Shown piece by piece: positions 1 to 6,014 of a DNA stretch of 6,034 bases. Each line of letters opens with the position of its first letter. Within the stretch, counting starts at the first letter, position 1. A program made the translations under genes and the position numbers. Below the pieces are notes generated by a model. That model was not told the origin of the DNA. It searched no databases and saw nothing but the letters and a program-made list of their open reading frames with translations. Source of the stretch: Spirochaetia bacterium (lineage in GTDB: Bacteria > Spirochaetota > Spirochaetia > Treponematales > Breznakiellaceae); assembly GCA_026002025.1 (NCBI GenBank), contig BOAU01000102.1, positions 1 to 6,034 of the forward strand. The letters run 5' to 3'.

Positions 1-1158
1 CTCAAATGGTATTCGGGCAAGAAACTGCTTAATCCCGGTAAGTTTTACGCAAATATCGAAAACAATATCAAAAAAGGGGCCCCTACCAAAGCGTTTCTGT
101 GGCCGGAGGATATTACCGAACATGACGGTACGGCTTTCGGCTATATCATGGATCTCAGGCCGACGGAATATAAGGATTTTACCCGCTTTTTGCTGGGTAA
201 AGAAGCCTTTTCAAGCGTTACCGCGATGGTAAACGCCGCCCTGCATATTACCGCGGGCTTTCGTGAACTGCATAACAAGGGCTACAGCTACCAGGACTTG
301 AACGACGGCAACTTTTTTATCAACCCCAAAGACGGCAGTGTGCTGATCTGCGATAACGACAATGTTTCCGAACACGGCAAAAATTCAGGTATAGCCGGTA
401 AAGCGCGGTATATGGCCCCGGAGATCGTGGCGAAGGGTGCAAAGCCCGGCATACATACGGACCGCTTTTCCCTTGGGGTTGTGCTCTTCTTGTTGTGGTG
501 CAGGAACCACCCTCTTGAAGGCAAGTCCGCATGCCCTGTGTGCATGGACGCCAAACATGAAAAAAAGATATACGGCGAAAATCCCGTTTTCATTTTTGAC
601 CCGACTGATACATCCAACGCGCCGGTGCCGGGCCTGCATAAGGGGGCGATAAACAACTGGCCTGAGTTGCCTTCTTATGTGCAGGAGGAATTCATCAAGG
701 TGTTCAGCAAAGACCTGCTGATGAATCCGGGGAACCGCGTAATTGAACAGGAATGGCTGCGTCTCTTTATCCGTATGCGGGGCGAAATTTTCAAGTGCCC
801 CTGCGGCGAAGTGTATTTTGCGGACCCGGTAACGCCCAATCCCTGCCCGAAGTGTAAAAAAACAAATCCCTTTCCCCTGTATATCAAAACGGCCCGCTAC
901 AATTTGCCCGTGCACGGGCGGACAAAGCTCTTTGCGTGTCACACTGAAAAAGACAGCGAAGATTTTGAAACGGTCACAGGCACTGTCGGCCTTGCCGTTA
1001 GCGGCGCGGGAACCGGTTTTATGCTCAAAAACACTTCGCTCAGAAGCTGGACGGTGAGCATTGACGGAAGCGAAAGCCCCCTCGACATCGGAGCGGAGAT
1101 ACCGATCAAGAAAGGCATGAGTATCAATTTTGGCGGCGCGACCGCTGAGGTTTTATAA
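1..1158 (+). CDS. TerY-P-type Ser/Thr protein kinase with C-terminal zinc ribbon (5'-truncated)
   Basis: The frame is open from base 1 without a stop, so the gene begins upstream of the window; the Met codon at 148 is internal. Of 385 visible residues, the first ones (LKWY) fit the beta-3 strand with the ATP-binding lysine at residue 2. The catalytic loop is YQDLNDGN (Asp99, Asn104) in place of HRD, the metal-binding DFG is DND (Asp118), and the activation segment ends in RYMAPE (137-141). The kinase lobe is followed by a zinc ribbon (Cys266, Cys268, Cys282, Cys285) and a glycine-rich, beta-looking tail of about 95 residues that might be FHA-like. Kinases with a C-terminal zinc ribbon next to a TerY-like vWA and a PP2C are the known TerY-P triad, and both partners follow here. 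It probably phosphorylates proteins in the cytoplasm; the substrate is unknown. The kinase fold is secure and the tail assignment is a guess. Confidence 0.9.
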   Translation, partial: LKWYSGKKLLNPGKFYANIENNIKKGAPTKAFLWPEDITEHDGTAFGYIMDLRPTEYKDFTRFLLGKEAFSSVTAMVNAALHITAGFRELHNKGYSYQDLNDGNFFINPKDGSVLICDNDNVSEHGKNSGIAGKARYMAPEIVAKGAKPGIHTDRFSLGVVLFLLWCRNHPLEGKSACPVCMDAKHEKKIYGENPVFIFDPTDTSNAPVPGLHKGAINNWPELPSYVQEEFIKVFSKDLLMNPGNRVIEQEWLRLFIRMRGEIFKCPCGEVYFADPVTPNPCPKCKKTNPFPLYIKTARYNLPVHGRTKLFACHTEKDSEDFETVTGTVGLAVSGAGTGFMLKNTSLRSWTVSIDGSESPLDIGAEIPIKKGMSINFGGATAEVL

Positions 1159-1162
1159 GGAG
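1157..1162 (+). promoter_or_regulatory. Ribosome binding site of the vWA gene
   Basis: AAGGAG overlaps the kinase stop codon (1156-1158) and lies 6 bases before the ATG at 1169. It decides the start: an in-frame ATG at 1130 would add 13 residues overlapping the kinase gene but has no comparable site. The overlap with the kinase stop suggests coupled translation. Confidence 0.8.
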
Positions 1163-1168
1163 AAAAAG

Positions 1169-1894
1169 ATGGCATTAACAGACAAGGTAGAAATTCCCCG
1201 CAGAACAATGGTGTTATTCTTTGTGATTGACGCATCGGGGAGCATGGACGGCTCAAAAATCGGCGCGGTAAACTCGGCGATTGACGAAGTTATTCCGGCG
1301 CTTAAAGAAGTATCGAACGAAAATGCCGATGCCAAAATTAAGGTAGCGGCTCTGGAGTTTTCCAATGGAGCGCGCTGGCTTACGCCCAGCGGCCCGGTAG
1401 AGCTTGATCAGTTCCGCTGGAATTGGGTTCAAGCGGGGGGCGTTACCGATTTCGGCGCGGCGTGCAAGGAACTGAATGATAAACTTTCGACCAAGGGATT
1501 TATGAGCGAAGCTACCGGCTCTTTTGCACCGGCGATTTTTTTGCTTTCCGATGGCGACCCCACCGATGACTGGCAGAACGGATTACAGGCGCTTAAACAG
1601 AACCACTGGTTCAAAGCGGGGGTAAAAGTTGCCGTGGCGATTGGCGATGACGCGAATAAAGACGTGCTGAAAGAATTTACCGGCTCAATGGAGGCGGTTC
1701 TGGAAACCCACAGCGCCGCCATGCTTAAAAAGATGATCAAGTTCGTCAGCGTCCGCGCTTCCCAGGTTGCCAGTAAGAGTTCCAACGTAAGTGACGGGGC
1801 CTCCGACATGGGGGATGAGCAGAAACAGGCTGAGGTGAACGCCGCCCTGAACGAATTCACCGCTGACGCCGCAGATGACCAGAGCGACTGGTAA
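1169..1894 (+). CDS. TerY-like von Willebrand factor A (vWA) domain protein
   Basis: This 241-residue protein is essentially one vWA domain plus a tail. The metal-ion-dependent adhesion site is complete: DASGS (Asp21, Ser23, Ser25) after a hydrophobic strand, Thr93 in the AGGVTDFG loop, and Asp128 in LLSDGD. The VAVAIGDDA segment is the usual late beta strand. Residues about 200-241 are acidic and rich in Ser, Asp and Ala and look disordered; they could be a target of the adjacent kinase, though that is inference. There is no signal peptide or membrane segment, so it should be cytoplasmic. In the TerY family the vWA domain is thought to act as a metal-dependent scaffold, and in the TerY-P triad it sits between kinase and phosphatase genes exactly as here. 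The start at 1169 is chosen for its ribosome binding site. Confidence 0.92.
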   Translation: MALTDKVEIPRRTMVLFFVIDASGSMDGSKIGAVNSAIDEVIPALKEVSNENADAKIKVAALEFSNGARWLTPSGPVELDQFRWNWVQAGGVTDFGAACKELNDKLSTKGFMSEATGSFAPAIFLLSDGDPTDDWQNGLQALKQNHWFKAGVKVAVAIGDDANKDVLKEFTGSMEAVLETHSAAMLKKMIKFVSVRASQVASKSSNVSDGASDMGDEQKQAEVNAALNEFTADAADDQSDW

Positions 1895-1906
1895 ACCGGT
1901 ACTATT

Positions 1907-2872
1907 GTGAATAACTACAGGGCATTCTCGGCCACGGTTATAGGCATATCCCATATAAAGCATGATAAAGAGTGCCAGGATTATTCCCTGCGCTATCCCA
2001 TGGATAAAGAGGCTGCCGTGGCCCTTGCCGTTGTCGCGGACGGCCACGGCGCGGATGAGTGCTTTCGCAGCGCGAAGGGAGCCGAAATCGCGGCAAATTG
2101 CGCCGTCAAAGGCATGGCCGATTTTATCCGCGCCATGCAGGAGCGCTTTACACCGCGGTTTCTCCATAAACCCGATCCGCCGTCACGGGAAGAATTTGAA
2201 AAACTTCTGCGCAGCAATATAAAGCACATTGTGGCCGGCTGGCACAACGAGGTAGACGAGCACTATACCGCAAACCCCTTTACGCCAAAAGAACTGGAAA
2301 GTGCGGGCGACAAATACCGTGAATCCTTTGCGGCAGGGAAGGAATTGTACAAAGCCTATGGCACAACCCTTATTGCCTGCGCCGTAACCGCCAATTACTG
2401 GTTTGGCATACACATAGGGGACGGCAGGCTTACCGCGCTCTATAAAGACGGTTCATACGACCAGCCCGTGCCCTGGGATGAACGCTGTTTTTTGAATATT
2501 ACCACCTCTATTTGTGACGAAGATGCCGCCGAGGGGGCGCGCGTTTATTACTGCCCCAGGACGGAACGGGAAGCGCCCCTTGCGGTGTTTTTGTGCAGCG
2601 ATGGTATAGACGACAATTACCCGGTGGACGATAACGACAAACATCTATTCAAACTCTACCGCACCATTTTGCAAACCTTTGCCGAAGACGGCTTTGATTC
2701 CACCTGCGCCCAGATAAAAGACCTGGCCAATTCCTTTGCCACCAAAGGCAAGGGGGACGATACCAGTATTGCGGGGATTATTGACATGGAAGCGGTAAAA
2801 GAAGCTGCGAAGATTTGGAAAAGGCAGATTGAGGGGGAAGAGGAAGACGCAAAAATAGGCAAGGAAGTGTAG
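1907..2872 (+). CDS. PP2C-family serine/threonine protein phosphatase
   Basis: The 321-residue protein carries the PP2C motifs in order: CQDYS (Asp25), VVADGHG (Asp45, His47, Gly48), YGTTL (151-155), IGDGR (171-174, where many relatives have GDSR), LCSDGID (Asp232) and KGDDTS (Asp284, Asp285). The two-metal aspartates are present, so it is probably active and should reverse the phosphorylation made by the upstream kinase. A stretch of about 70 residues (80-150) between the second motif and YGTTL is charged and poorly conserved in appearance. The start is GTG, 12 bases after the vWA stop, with no clear Shine-Dalgarno sequence, so translation may be coupled to the gene before. The C-terminus is Lys/Glu-rich. 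It is cytoplasmic by sequence and is the third member of the TerY-P-like triad. Confidence 0.93.
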   Translation: MNNYRAFSATVIGISHIKHDKECQDYSLRYPMDKEAAVALAVVADGHGADECFRSAKGAEIAANCAVKGMADFIRAMQERFTPRFLHKPDPPSREEFEKLLRSNIKHIVAGWHNEVDEHYTANPFTPKELESAGDKYRESFAAGKELYKAYGTTLIACAVTANYWFGIHIGDGRLTALYKDGSYDQPVPWDERCFLNITTSICDEDAAEGARVYYCPRTEREAPLAVFLCSDGIDDNYPVDDNDKHLFKLYRTILQTFAEDGFDSTCAQIKDLANSFATKGKGDDTSIAGIIDMEAVKEAAKIWKRQIEGEEEDAKIGKEV

Positions 2873-2881
2873 GGGTAAAAA

Positions 2882-3634
2882 ATGAAAGAAGAAACTATCT
2901 CGACAATGAACGAACTTTATGCGTTTATCAAGGAACACGAGGATAAGGGGTTCTATTTCAGGGGAGAAAGCTGTAATTATGGGGAAAAATCATGTTTGCC
3001 TTCATGTTTAAGAAATTCAAAGTCCAGTATTAGTACCTTTGACAAAGAGAATGTATGGTTCCAACAAAAACTGGAAGATTTGGAAGTGGGGCTGCCCTAC
3101 AGTCCATGCAAAGGCGATAGTACTTTTGATAATATCACGAGTGCACTTTTAAATACTCTCGAGTGGCGTTTCCGAATATGGGATTGGAGTGACGAAAAAT
3201 TAGAAGCGTTAATGACGCATTATACTCCTGATTTTAATGACTTAAATAATGCCTCAAAAGGTTTGTTAAGAGAAACAGATTTTGAACGTTGCGGGTATTC
3301 TTTTTTGTCGACATTCCTTGATATTACCCCAGATATATTTGTAGCTTTACACTTTACTTGTTCAGAACATAGATTCGTTCCTATAGATGAAGTGGTACAA
3401 TTTAGTGGTGAAAAAAAAGGAGATGACGGATTCCTTTTTGTTTTTGACTTGAATGAAATAGAAAAAGCTGAGTATCTTAAAAGAATTGCTTATCCGGGTT
3501 ATTCATACTTTTGTATAAAAGGAGATGGAAAATATTACCAGTCTTTTGACAGAATAAAACATCAAAATGGATCATTTTTAGGACCAAAGAGGGATAATAA
3601 TAAACCAATTGATTATATAAAGATGGAGAAATAA
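2882..3634 (+). CDS. FRG-domain protein, prematurely ended by a frameshift
   Basis: The reading frame gives 250 residues with FRG-domain hallmarks: FYFRGES (24-30), the FLDITPDIFVALHF segment (145-158), DGFLFVFD (182-189) and RIKHQNGSF (224-232). FRG proteins normally continue with a lysine/isoleucine-rich strand and a last helix leading to a FP motif. Here the frame stops at 3632, but that missing part is found in the -1 frame downstream (3622-3858). Restoring one base near the AAA run at 3619-3621 would give about 325 residues. It starts 9 bases after the PP2C stop behind a weak AGGGG site. By a one-line count, 3181-3240 is 35% G+C against 58% at 421-480 in the kinase, which suggests separate acquisition. 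The FRG domain has no biochemical role I can state with certainty. It may be an effector of the system. Confidence 0.85.
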   Translation: MKEETISTMNELYAFIKEHEDKGFYFRGESCNYGEKSCLPSCLRNSKSSISTFDKENVWFQQKLEDLEVGLPYSPCKGDSTFDNITSALLNTLEWRFRIWDWSDEKLEALMTHYTPDFNDLNNASKGLLRETDFERCGYSFLSTFLDITPDIFVALHFTCSEHRFVPIDEVVQFSGEKKGDDGFLFVFDLNEIEKAEYLKRIAYPGYSYFCIKGDGKYYQSFDRIKHQNGSFLGPKRDNNKPIDYIKMEK

Positions 3635-3858
3635 AGGAAACATATTTATACAAAAAAATCATTATCAAAAATAACATAAAGAGAGAACTTTATGAAAATT
3701 TTGGGAAAGAATATGGATTGGAGTATTATTTCCCCAAAATTCCTTCCCCGTTTCCAGGAGAACCTAACAAAATTCGACAAGCTTATAAAAACTTAAAAAG
3801 CGTCACGTTCTTTAACAAGGCACCATCTATAAAAAATATTAAGGATAGTAACCAATGA
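3622..3858 (+). pseudogene. Detached 3' tail of the FRG gene, in the -1 frame
   Basis: This frame, open from 3613, has no start codon of its own but encodes about 78 protein-like residues. It includes YLYKKIIIKNNIKREL and GLEYYFPKIPSPFPG, the type of lysine-rich strand, helix and FP segment that closes FRG domains. It ends in TGA at 3856-3858, overlapping the ATG of the next gene by 4 bases (ATGA), a typical operon junction. That makes it the original end of the FRG gene. The shift point lies between 3613 and 3631; loss of one A from the run at 3619-3621 is the simplest explanation. I see no classical slippery heptamer there, so mutation or a read/assembly error is likelier than programmed frameshifting. 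A 34-codon ATG frame at 3692-3796 overlaps it but looks less protein-like. Confidence 0.72.
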
Positions 3859-5258
3859 ACACCAATCTTTTAACCATCGTAAAACAAATCATCGCCACAA
3901 ACGGCGAGGGGATACTTGAAAACCCTCAGCGCCTCAAGGCTTTTTTCAATGACCTTGCCAAGGACGAACCCAAGCCCCTGCGAATCGCGTTTGTCGGATG
4001 TCTCGAAAACGGCGCGTATAACGCCATTAAAACCGCACCGGACGCCGCCGAGCGGGCATCGTGTAAAGCGGCCATAGCGCAAAGGGTGCGTGATGATCTG
4101 GGGCTTGACCCGGCGATCTCCGGCGAGGCGCTGGACATTCTGGAGGCGGCGATATTTGGCGCACAAATGTCTATTACGCCGCTCACACCGCAAAAAATAA
4201 ACGCTTCACCTGCGGAATGGAGCATACCGCCAGTTACGCATGGTACGCCGGCGGCAACATTTACACCAGACCCACAGACCACCGCACCAACGCCTGCCGA
4301 AGAAAAAAAGATTATACATAATGTGCTGATTATGGCGGGAATAGGGATTGTAGGCCTAGTCGTGATTCTGATAATGCTGTTCCAGCAATATCAGAACAGT
4401 GCCTCACCTCAATTAACGTCTGAACCTATAAAAAATAGTTCCGCACCAGTATTAAGCCCCGCTCCGGTAGCACCGGCGGAGCCTCCACAACGGCCCATAC
4501 CCGCCAATATGGTACACATCAACGGTGGAACCTTCATGATGGGGAGCCCTTTATCCGAGGCTAGTAGGTATAATGCTGAAACACAGCATCAGGTAACGGT
4601 GAGCGGTTTTTATATGGGAAAGTATGAAGTAACCCAGCGGGAATACGAGGAAATGATGGGGACCAATCCCAGTCATTTCAAGGGGCAGAATCTGCCGGTG
4701 GAAATGGTAAGTTGGAATGATGCGGTGGAATACTGCAACAAGTGGAGCCAAAAGGAAGGCTTAACGCTCGCGTATAGCATAAGCGGGAGCGGGGATAACC
4801 GGACAGTAACATGGAACCGCAATGCCAACGGGTATCGCTTACCCACCGAGGCGGAATGGGAATACGCCTGTCGCGCCGGAACAACAACGCCGTTTAACAC
4901 GGGGAATTACATCACCACCAGCCAAGCGAATTATGACGGAAATTACCCCTATTACAACGCGAAGGGAGAGTACCGGGGAAAGACAACAGCAGTAGGGAGT
5001 TTTGCGCCTAATAGATGGAGCTTGTACGACATGCACGGGAACGTAAGGGAGTGGTGTTGGGATTGGTATGGGGATTATTCCAGCGGTACGCAGACAGACC
5101 CGTCTGGTTTGGTTTCCGGCTCCAACCGCGTGGTACGCGGTGGGTCGTGGAACTTCCTCGCGGTGGGCCTCCGGTCGGCCTTTCGGATCTACTTCACTCC
5201 GTCCTACCGAGGCGACTTCATCGGCTTTCGTTTGGTGCGCCCTGAGTTCCGCAACTAA
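3855..5258 (+). CDS. Membrane-anchored FGE/SUMF1-type C-type-lectin-fold protein, probable DGR target
   Basis: The 467 residues divide clearly. Residues 1-105 form a soluble, mostly helical module that I cannot assign to a family. Residues 106-155 are a Pro/Thr-rich linker. Residues 157-177 are one strong transmembrane helix preceded by lysines, so the N-terminus should be inside and the rest outside the cytoplasmic membrane. Residues 181-216 are a second proline-rich linker, and 217-463 are an FGE/SUMF1 domain with MVHINGGTFMMGS, YRLPTEAEWEYACRAG, GNVREWCWDW, RGGSW and GFRLVRP. True FGE enzymes have two catalytic cysteines shortly after GGSW/GGSY; here those places are Phe434 and Leu439, so it is probably a binding protein, not a formylglycine-generating enzyme. 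The Treponema DGR protein TvpA has the same fold with its variable region in the same place. An AAGGAT site at 3841-3846 and the ATGA overlap support the start. Confidence 0.88.
   Translation: MNTNLLTIVKQIIATNGEGILENPQRLKAFFNDLAKDEPKPLRIAFVGCLENGAYNAIKTAPDAAERASCKAAIAQRVRDDLGLDPAISGEALDILEAAIFGAQMSITPLTPQKINASPAEWSIPPVTHGTPAATFTPDPQTTAPTPAEEKKIIHNVLIMAGIGIVGLVVILIMLFQQYQNSASPQLTSEPIKNSSAPVLSPAPVAPAEPPQRPIPANMVHINGGTFMMGSPLSEASRYNAETQHQVTVSGFYMGKYEVTQREYEEMMGTNPSHFKGQNLPVEMVSWNDAVEYCNKWSQKEGLTLAYSISGSGDNRTVTWNRNANGYRLPTEAEWEYACRAGTTTPFNTGNYITTSQANYDGNYPYYNAKGEYRGKTTAVGSFAPNRWSLYDMHGNVREWCWDWYGDYSSGTQTDPSGLVSGSNRVVRGGSWNFLAVGLRSAFRIYFTPSYRGDFIGFRLVRPEFRN
5136..5245 (+). other. Probable diversity-generating retroelement variable region (VR)
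   Basis: From GGSW to GFRLV the codons alternate between a fixed framework and clusters ending in C. Residues 433-435 are aac ttc ctc, 438-439 ggc ctc, 446-447 tac ttc, 450-451 tcc tac, and 453-455 ggc gac ttc. Each of these can arise from AAC by changes at adenines only, while the framework between them (cgg tcg gcc, act ccg, atc ggc ttt cgt) holds few adenines. This is the signature of DGR adenine-specific mutagenesis at the 3' end of a C-type-lectin-fold gene. The conserved end after IGFR would be the place for the initiation-of-mutagenic-homology site. The template repeat and reverse transcriptase are not in the window, so the borders are approximate and the call is inferred from codon pattern and family knowledge. 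Confidence 0.68.
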
Positions 5259-5260
5259 AC

Positions 5261-5290
5261 TTGCCCGGACACAAAAATTTAGGAGGGCAA
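5261..5290. repeat. Short inverted repeat between the convergent genes
   Basis: TTGCCC (5261-5266) pairs with GGGCAA (5285-5290) across an 18-base A-rich loop, 3 bases after the FGE-like stop codon. It has no following T-run on either strand, so it is at best a weak bidirectional terminator. Some DGR targets have a hairpin just behind the variable region, but those have longer stems and 4-base loops, so a DGR role is only a possibility. Confidence 0.3.
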
Positions 5291-5317
5291 TAATTGGGTA
5301 ATAAGGAGAAAAGATTG

Positions 5318-5590
5318 TTAAAAAATATCGGAATGAGAGCCTGTATGGGAGAAGTAAACACGGCGTTTTGCTTCGTCAATACGGTATACCAAAAGCCAGT
5401 CTCCCTCAATATGACATTCAGAAAAACCTGCCCAGTTGCCATGCAGAGGATGATTACGGCAACGCGGGGGAAGGGGATCTTCCTGAATAATCAGACACAT
5501 GACTTCAATGAGCTTATCCATATTTTTGCCGCGTTTTTTTGCCAGAGCATACTCTTGCTTGAAAGAGCCGGTGCGGAACGATTCAAGCAT
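5318..5590 (-). CDS. yafQ: YafQ-family type II toxin (ribosome-dependent mRNA interferase)
   Basis: The 90-residue product has the length and layout of YafQ/RelE toxins: an N-terminal helix pair (FKQEYALAKKRGKNMDKL), then DPLPP, NHPLHGNW, ECHIEGDWLLVYRID and HTGSHSDIF at the very end. By alignment from memory with E. coli YafQ, the active-site residues His50, His63, Asp67, His87 and Phe91 correspond to His47, His60, Asp64, His86 and Phe90 here, so the toxin looks intact. Such toxins cut mRNA on the ribosome until bound by the antitoxin. It starts 3 bases after the antitoxin stop, so the two are co-translated. It is convergent with the FGE-like gene, with 59 bases between the stop codons. Confidence 0.93.
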   Translation of the reverse strand: MLESFRTGSFKQEYALAKKRGKNMDKLIEVMCLIIQEDPLPPRCRNHPLHGNWAGFSECHIEGDWLLVYRIDEAKRRVYFSHTGSHSDIF

Positions 5591-5593
5591 GAG

Positions 5594-5884
5594 TTAGCTT
5601 TCCATATCCTCAAGCAGTTCATCAAGGGAATGAAAACTCTGTGCGGAGATCTTCCCGTCAATCATATCATTGACTTCCTGCATGGCCGCAATAGCTTCCG
5701 CGTTGGGGACGTGCTCCATCTTGCCGCAAACAGGGCAGACATAAGGCTTTTCGGAGGCAGACTCAGGGTATTTCTGCTTGAGGTAGCCAACAAAGTCAAG
5801 CACTTCGCCCGCACAATCATCGGTAAGGGTCTGAATTTCTTTTATAAGCAGTTCGGTATTGGACATACGGTAACTATACGCCAT
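5594..5884 (-). CDS. Antitoxin of the YafQ-type pair, DUF2281-like N-terminus with CxxC
   Basis: The longest frame gives 96 residues; a second Met at residue 7 (base 5866) starts the more typical MSNTELL sequence and may be the true start. Neither start has a clear ribosome binding site. Residues 10-38 (ELLIKEIQTL, then EVLDFVGYLKQK) resemble the short DUF2281 module found in antitoxin-like proteins. A single CPVC pair (Cys50, Cys53) follows, and residues 60-96 (PNAEAIAAMQEV to LDELLEDMES) look like the toxin-wrapping tail of RelB/DinJ-type antitoxins. I see no ribbon-helix-helix of the DinJ kind, so how it binds its promoter is unclear. It immediately precedes the toxin gene, the usual order for these operons. 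Confidence 0.85.
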   Translation of the reverse strand: MAYSYRMSNTELLIKEIQTLTDDCAGEVLDFVGYLKQKYPESASEKPYVCPVCGKMEHVPNAEAIAAMQEVNDMIDGKISAQSFHSLDELLEDMES

Positions 5885-5912
5885 TTGTGGGCATCTTGTC
5901 TATTGAGCGCAG

Positions 5913-5975
5913 TGCCTCATGAAAAATGTACCCCAAACAAAGGTTTGCCTCATTTAGAAAATGTACCTCAAATAA
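5913..5975. repeat. Two imperfect direct repeats, period 33 bases
   Basis: Copy 1 (5913-5940) and copy 2 (5946-5975) share TGCCTCAT, then AATGTACC, then CAAA, with a 4-base spacer (gaaa) in the first and a 6-base spacer (ttagaa) in the second. Between them lies a small palindrome (CAAAC/GTTTG, 5934-5947). Tandem repeats just before a transposase-like start are typical of insertion-sequence ends that bind transposase at several sites. They also lie upstream of the minus-strand antitoxin and could influence its promoter. The element family is not identified. Confidence 0.5.
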
Positions 5976-6004
5976 ACGGGCTATTCTGTAAGGTGCGAGC
6001 TTAC

Positions 6005-6009
6005 GGAGG
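6005..6009 (+). promoter_or_regulatory. Strong ribosome binding site at the right edge
   Basis: GGAGG lies 5 bases before the ATG at 6015, the best Shine-Dalgarno match in the window. A short inverted repeat, GTAAG (5988-5992) with CTTAC (6000-6004), sits directly before it and could partly mask it. Confidence 0.6.
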
Positions 6010-6014
6010 CCAAA

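Noticed and set aside
1130..1168. Upstream ATG extending the vWA protein by 13 residues
   Set aside because: It lies inside the kinase gene without a ribosome binding site, whereas the ATG at 1169 has AAGGAG at good spacing and a natural N-terminus.
3613..3634. Programmed -1 ribosomal frameshift in the FRG gene
   Set aside because: No X XXY YYZ slippery heptamer lies in the short overlap of the two frames; the longer A run at 3652-3658 comes after the stop. Mutation or sequence error is simpler.
3692..3796. Small 34-codon ATG frame between the FRG and FGE-like genes
   Set aside because: The overlapping -1 frame reads as the FRG C-terminus and ends in the ATGA junction, which explains the stretch better.
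3855..5258. Functional formylglycine-generating enzyme or sulfatase maturase
   Set aside because: The catalytic cysteines after GGSW are absent and no sulfatase gene is nearby; the sequence fits a binding protein better.
5261..5290. Rho-independent terminator for the operon or the toxin gene
   Set aside because: The stem is only 6 base pairs with an 18-base loop, and no T-run follows on either strand.
5015..5301. Two alternative plus-strand frames over the end of the FGE-like gene
   Set aside because: They overlap the conserved GNVREW-GGSW-GFRLV coding frame and are shadows of a G+C-rich, stop-poor stretch.
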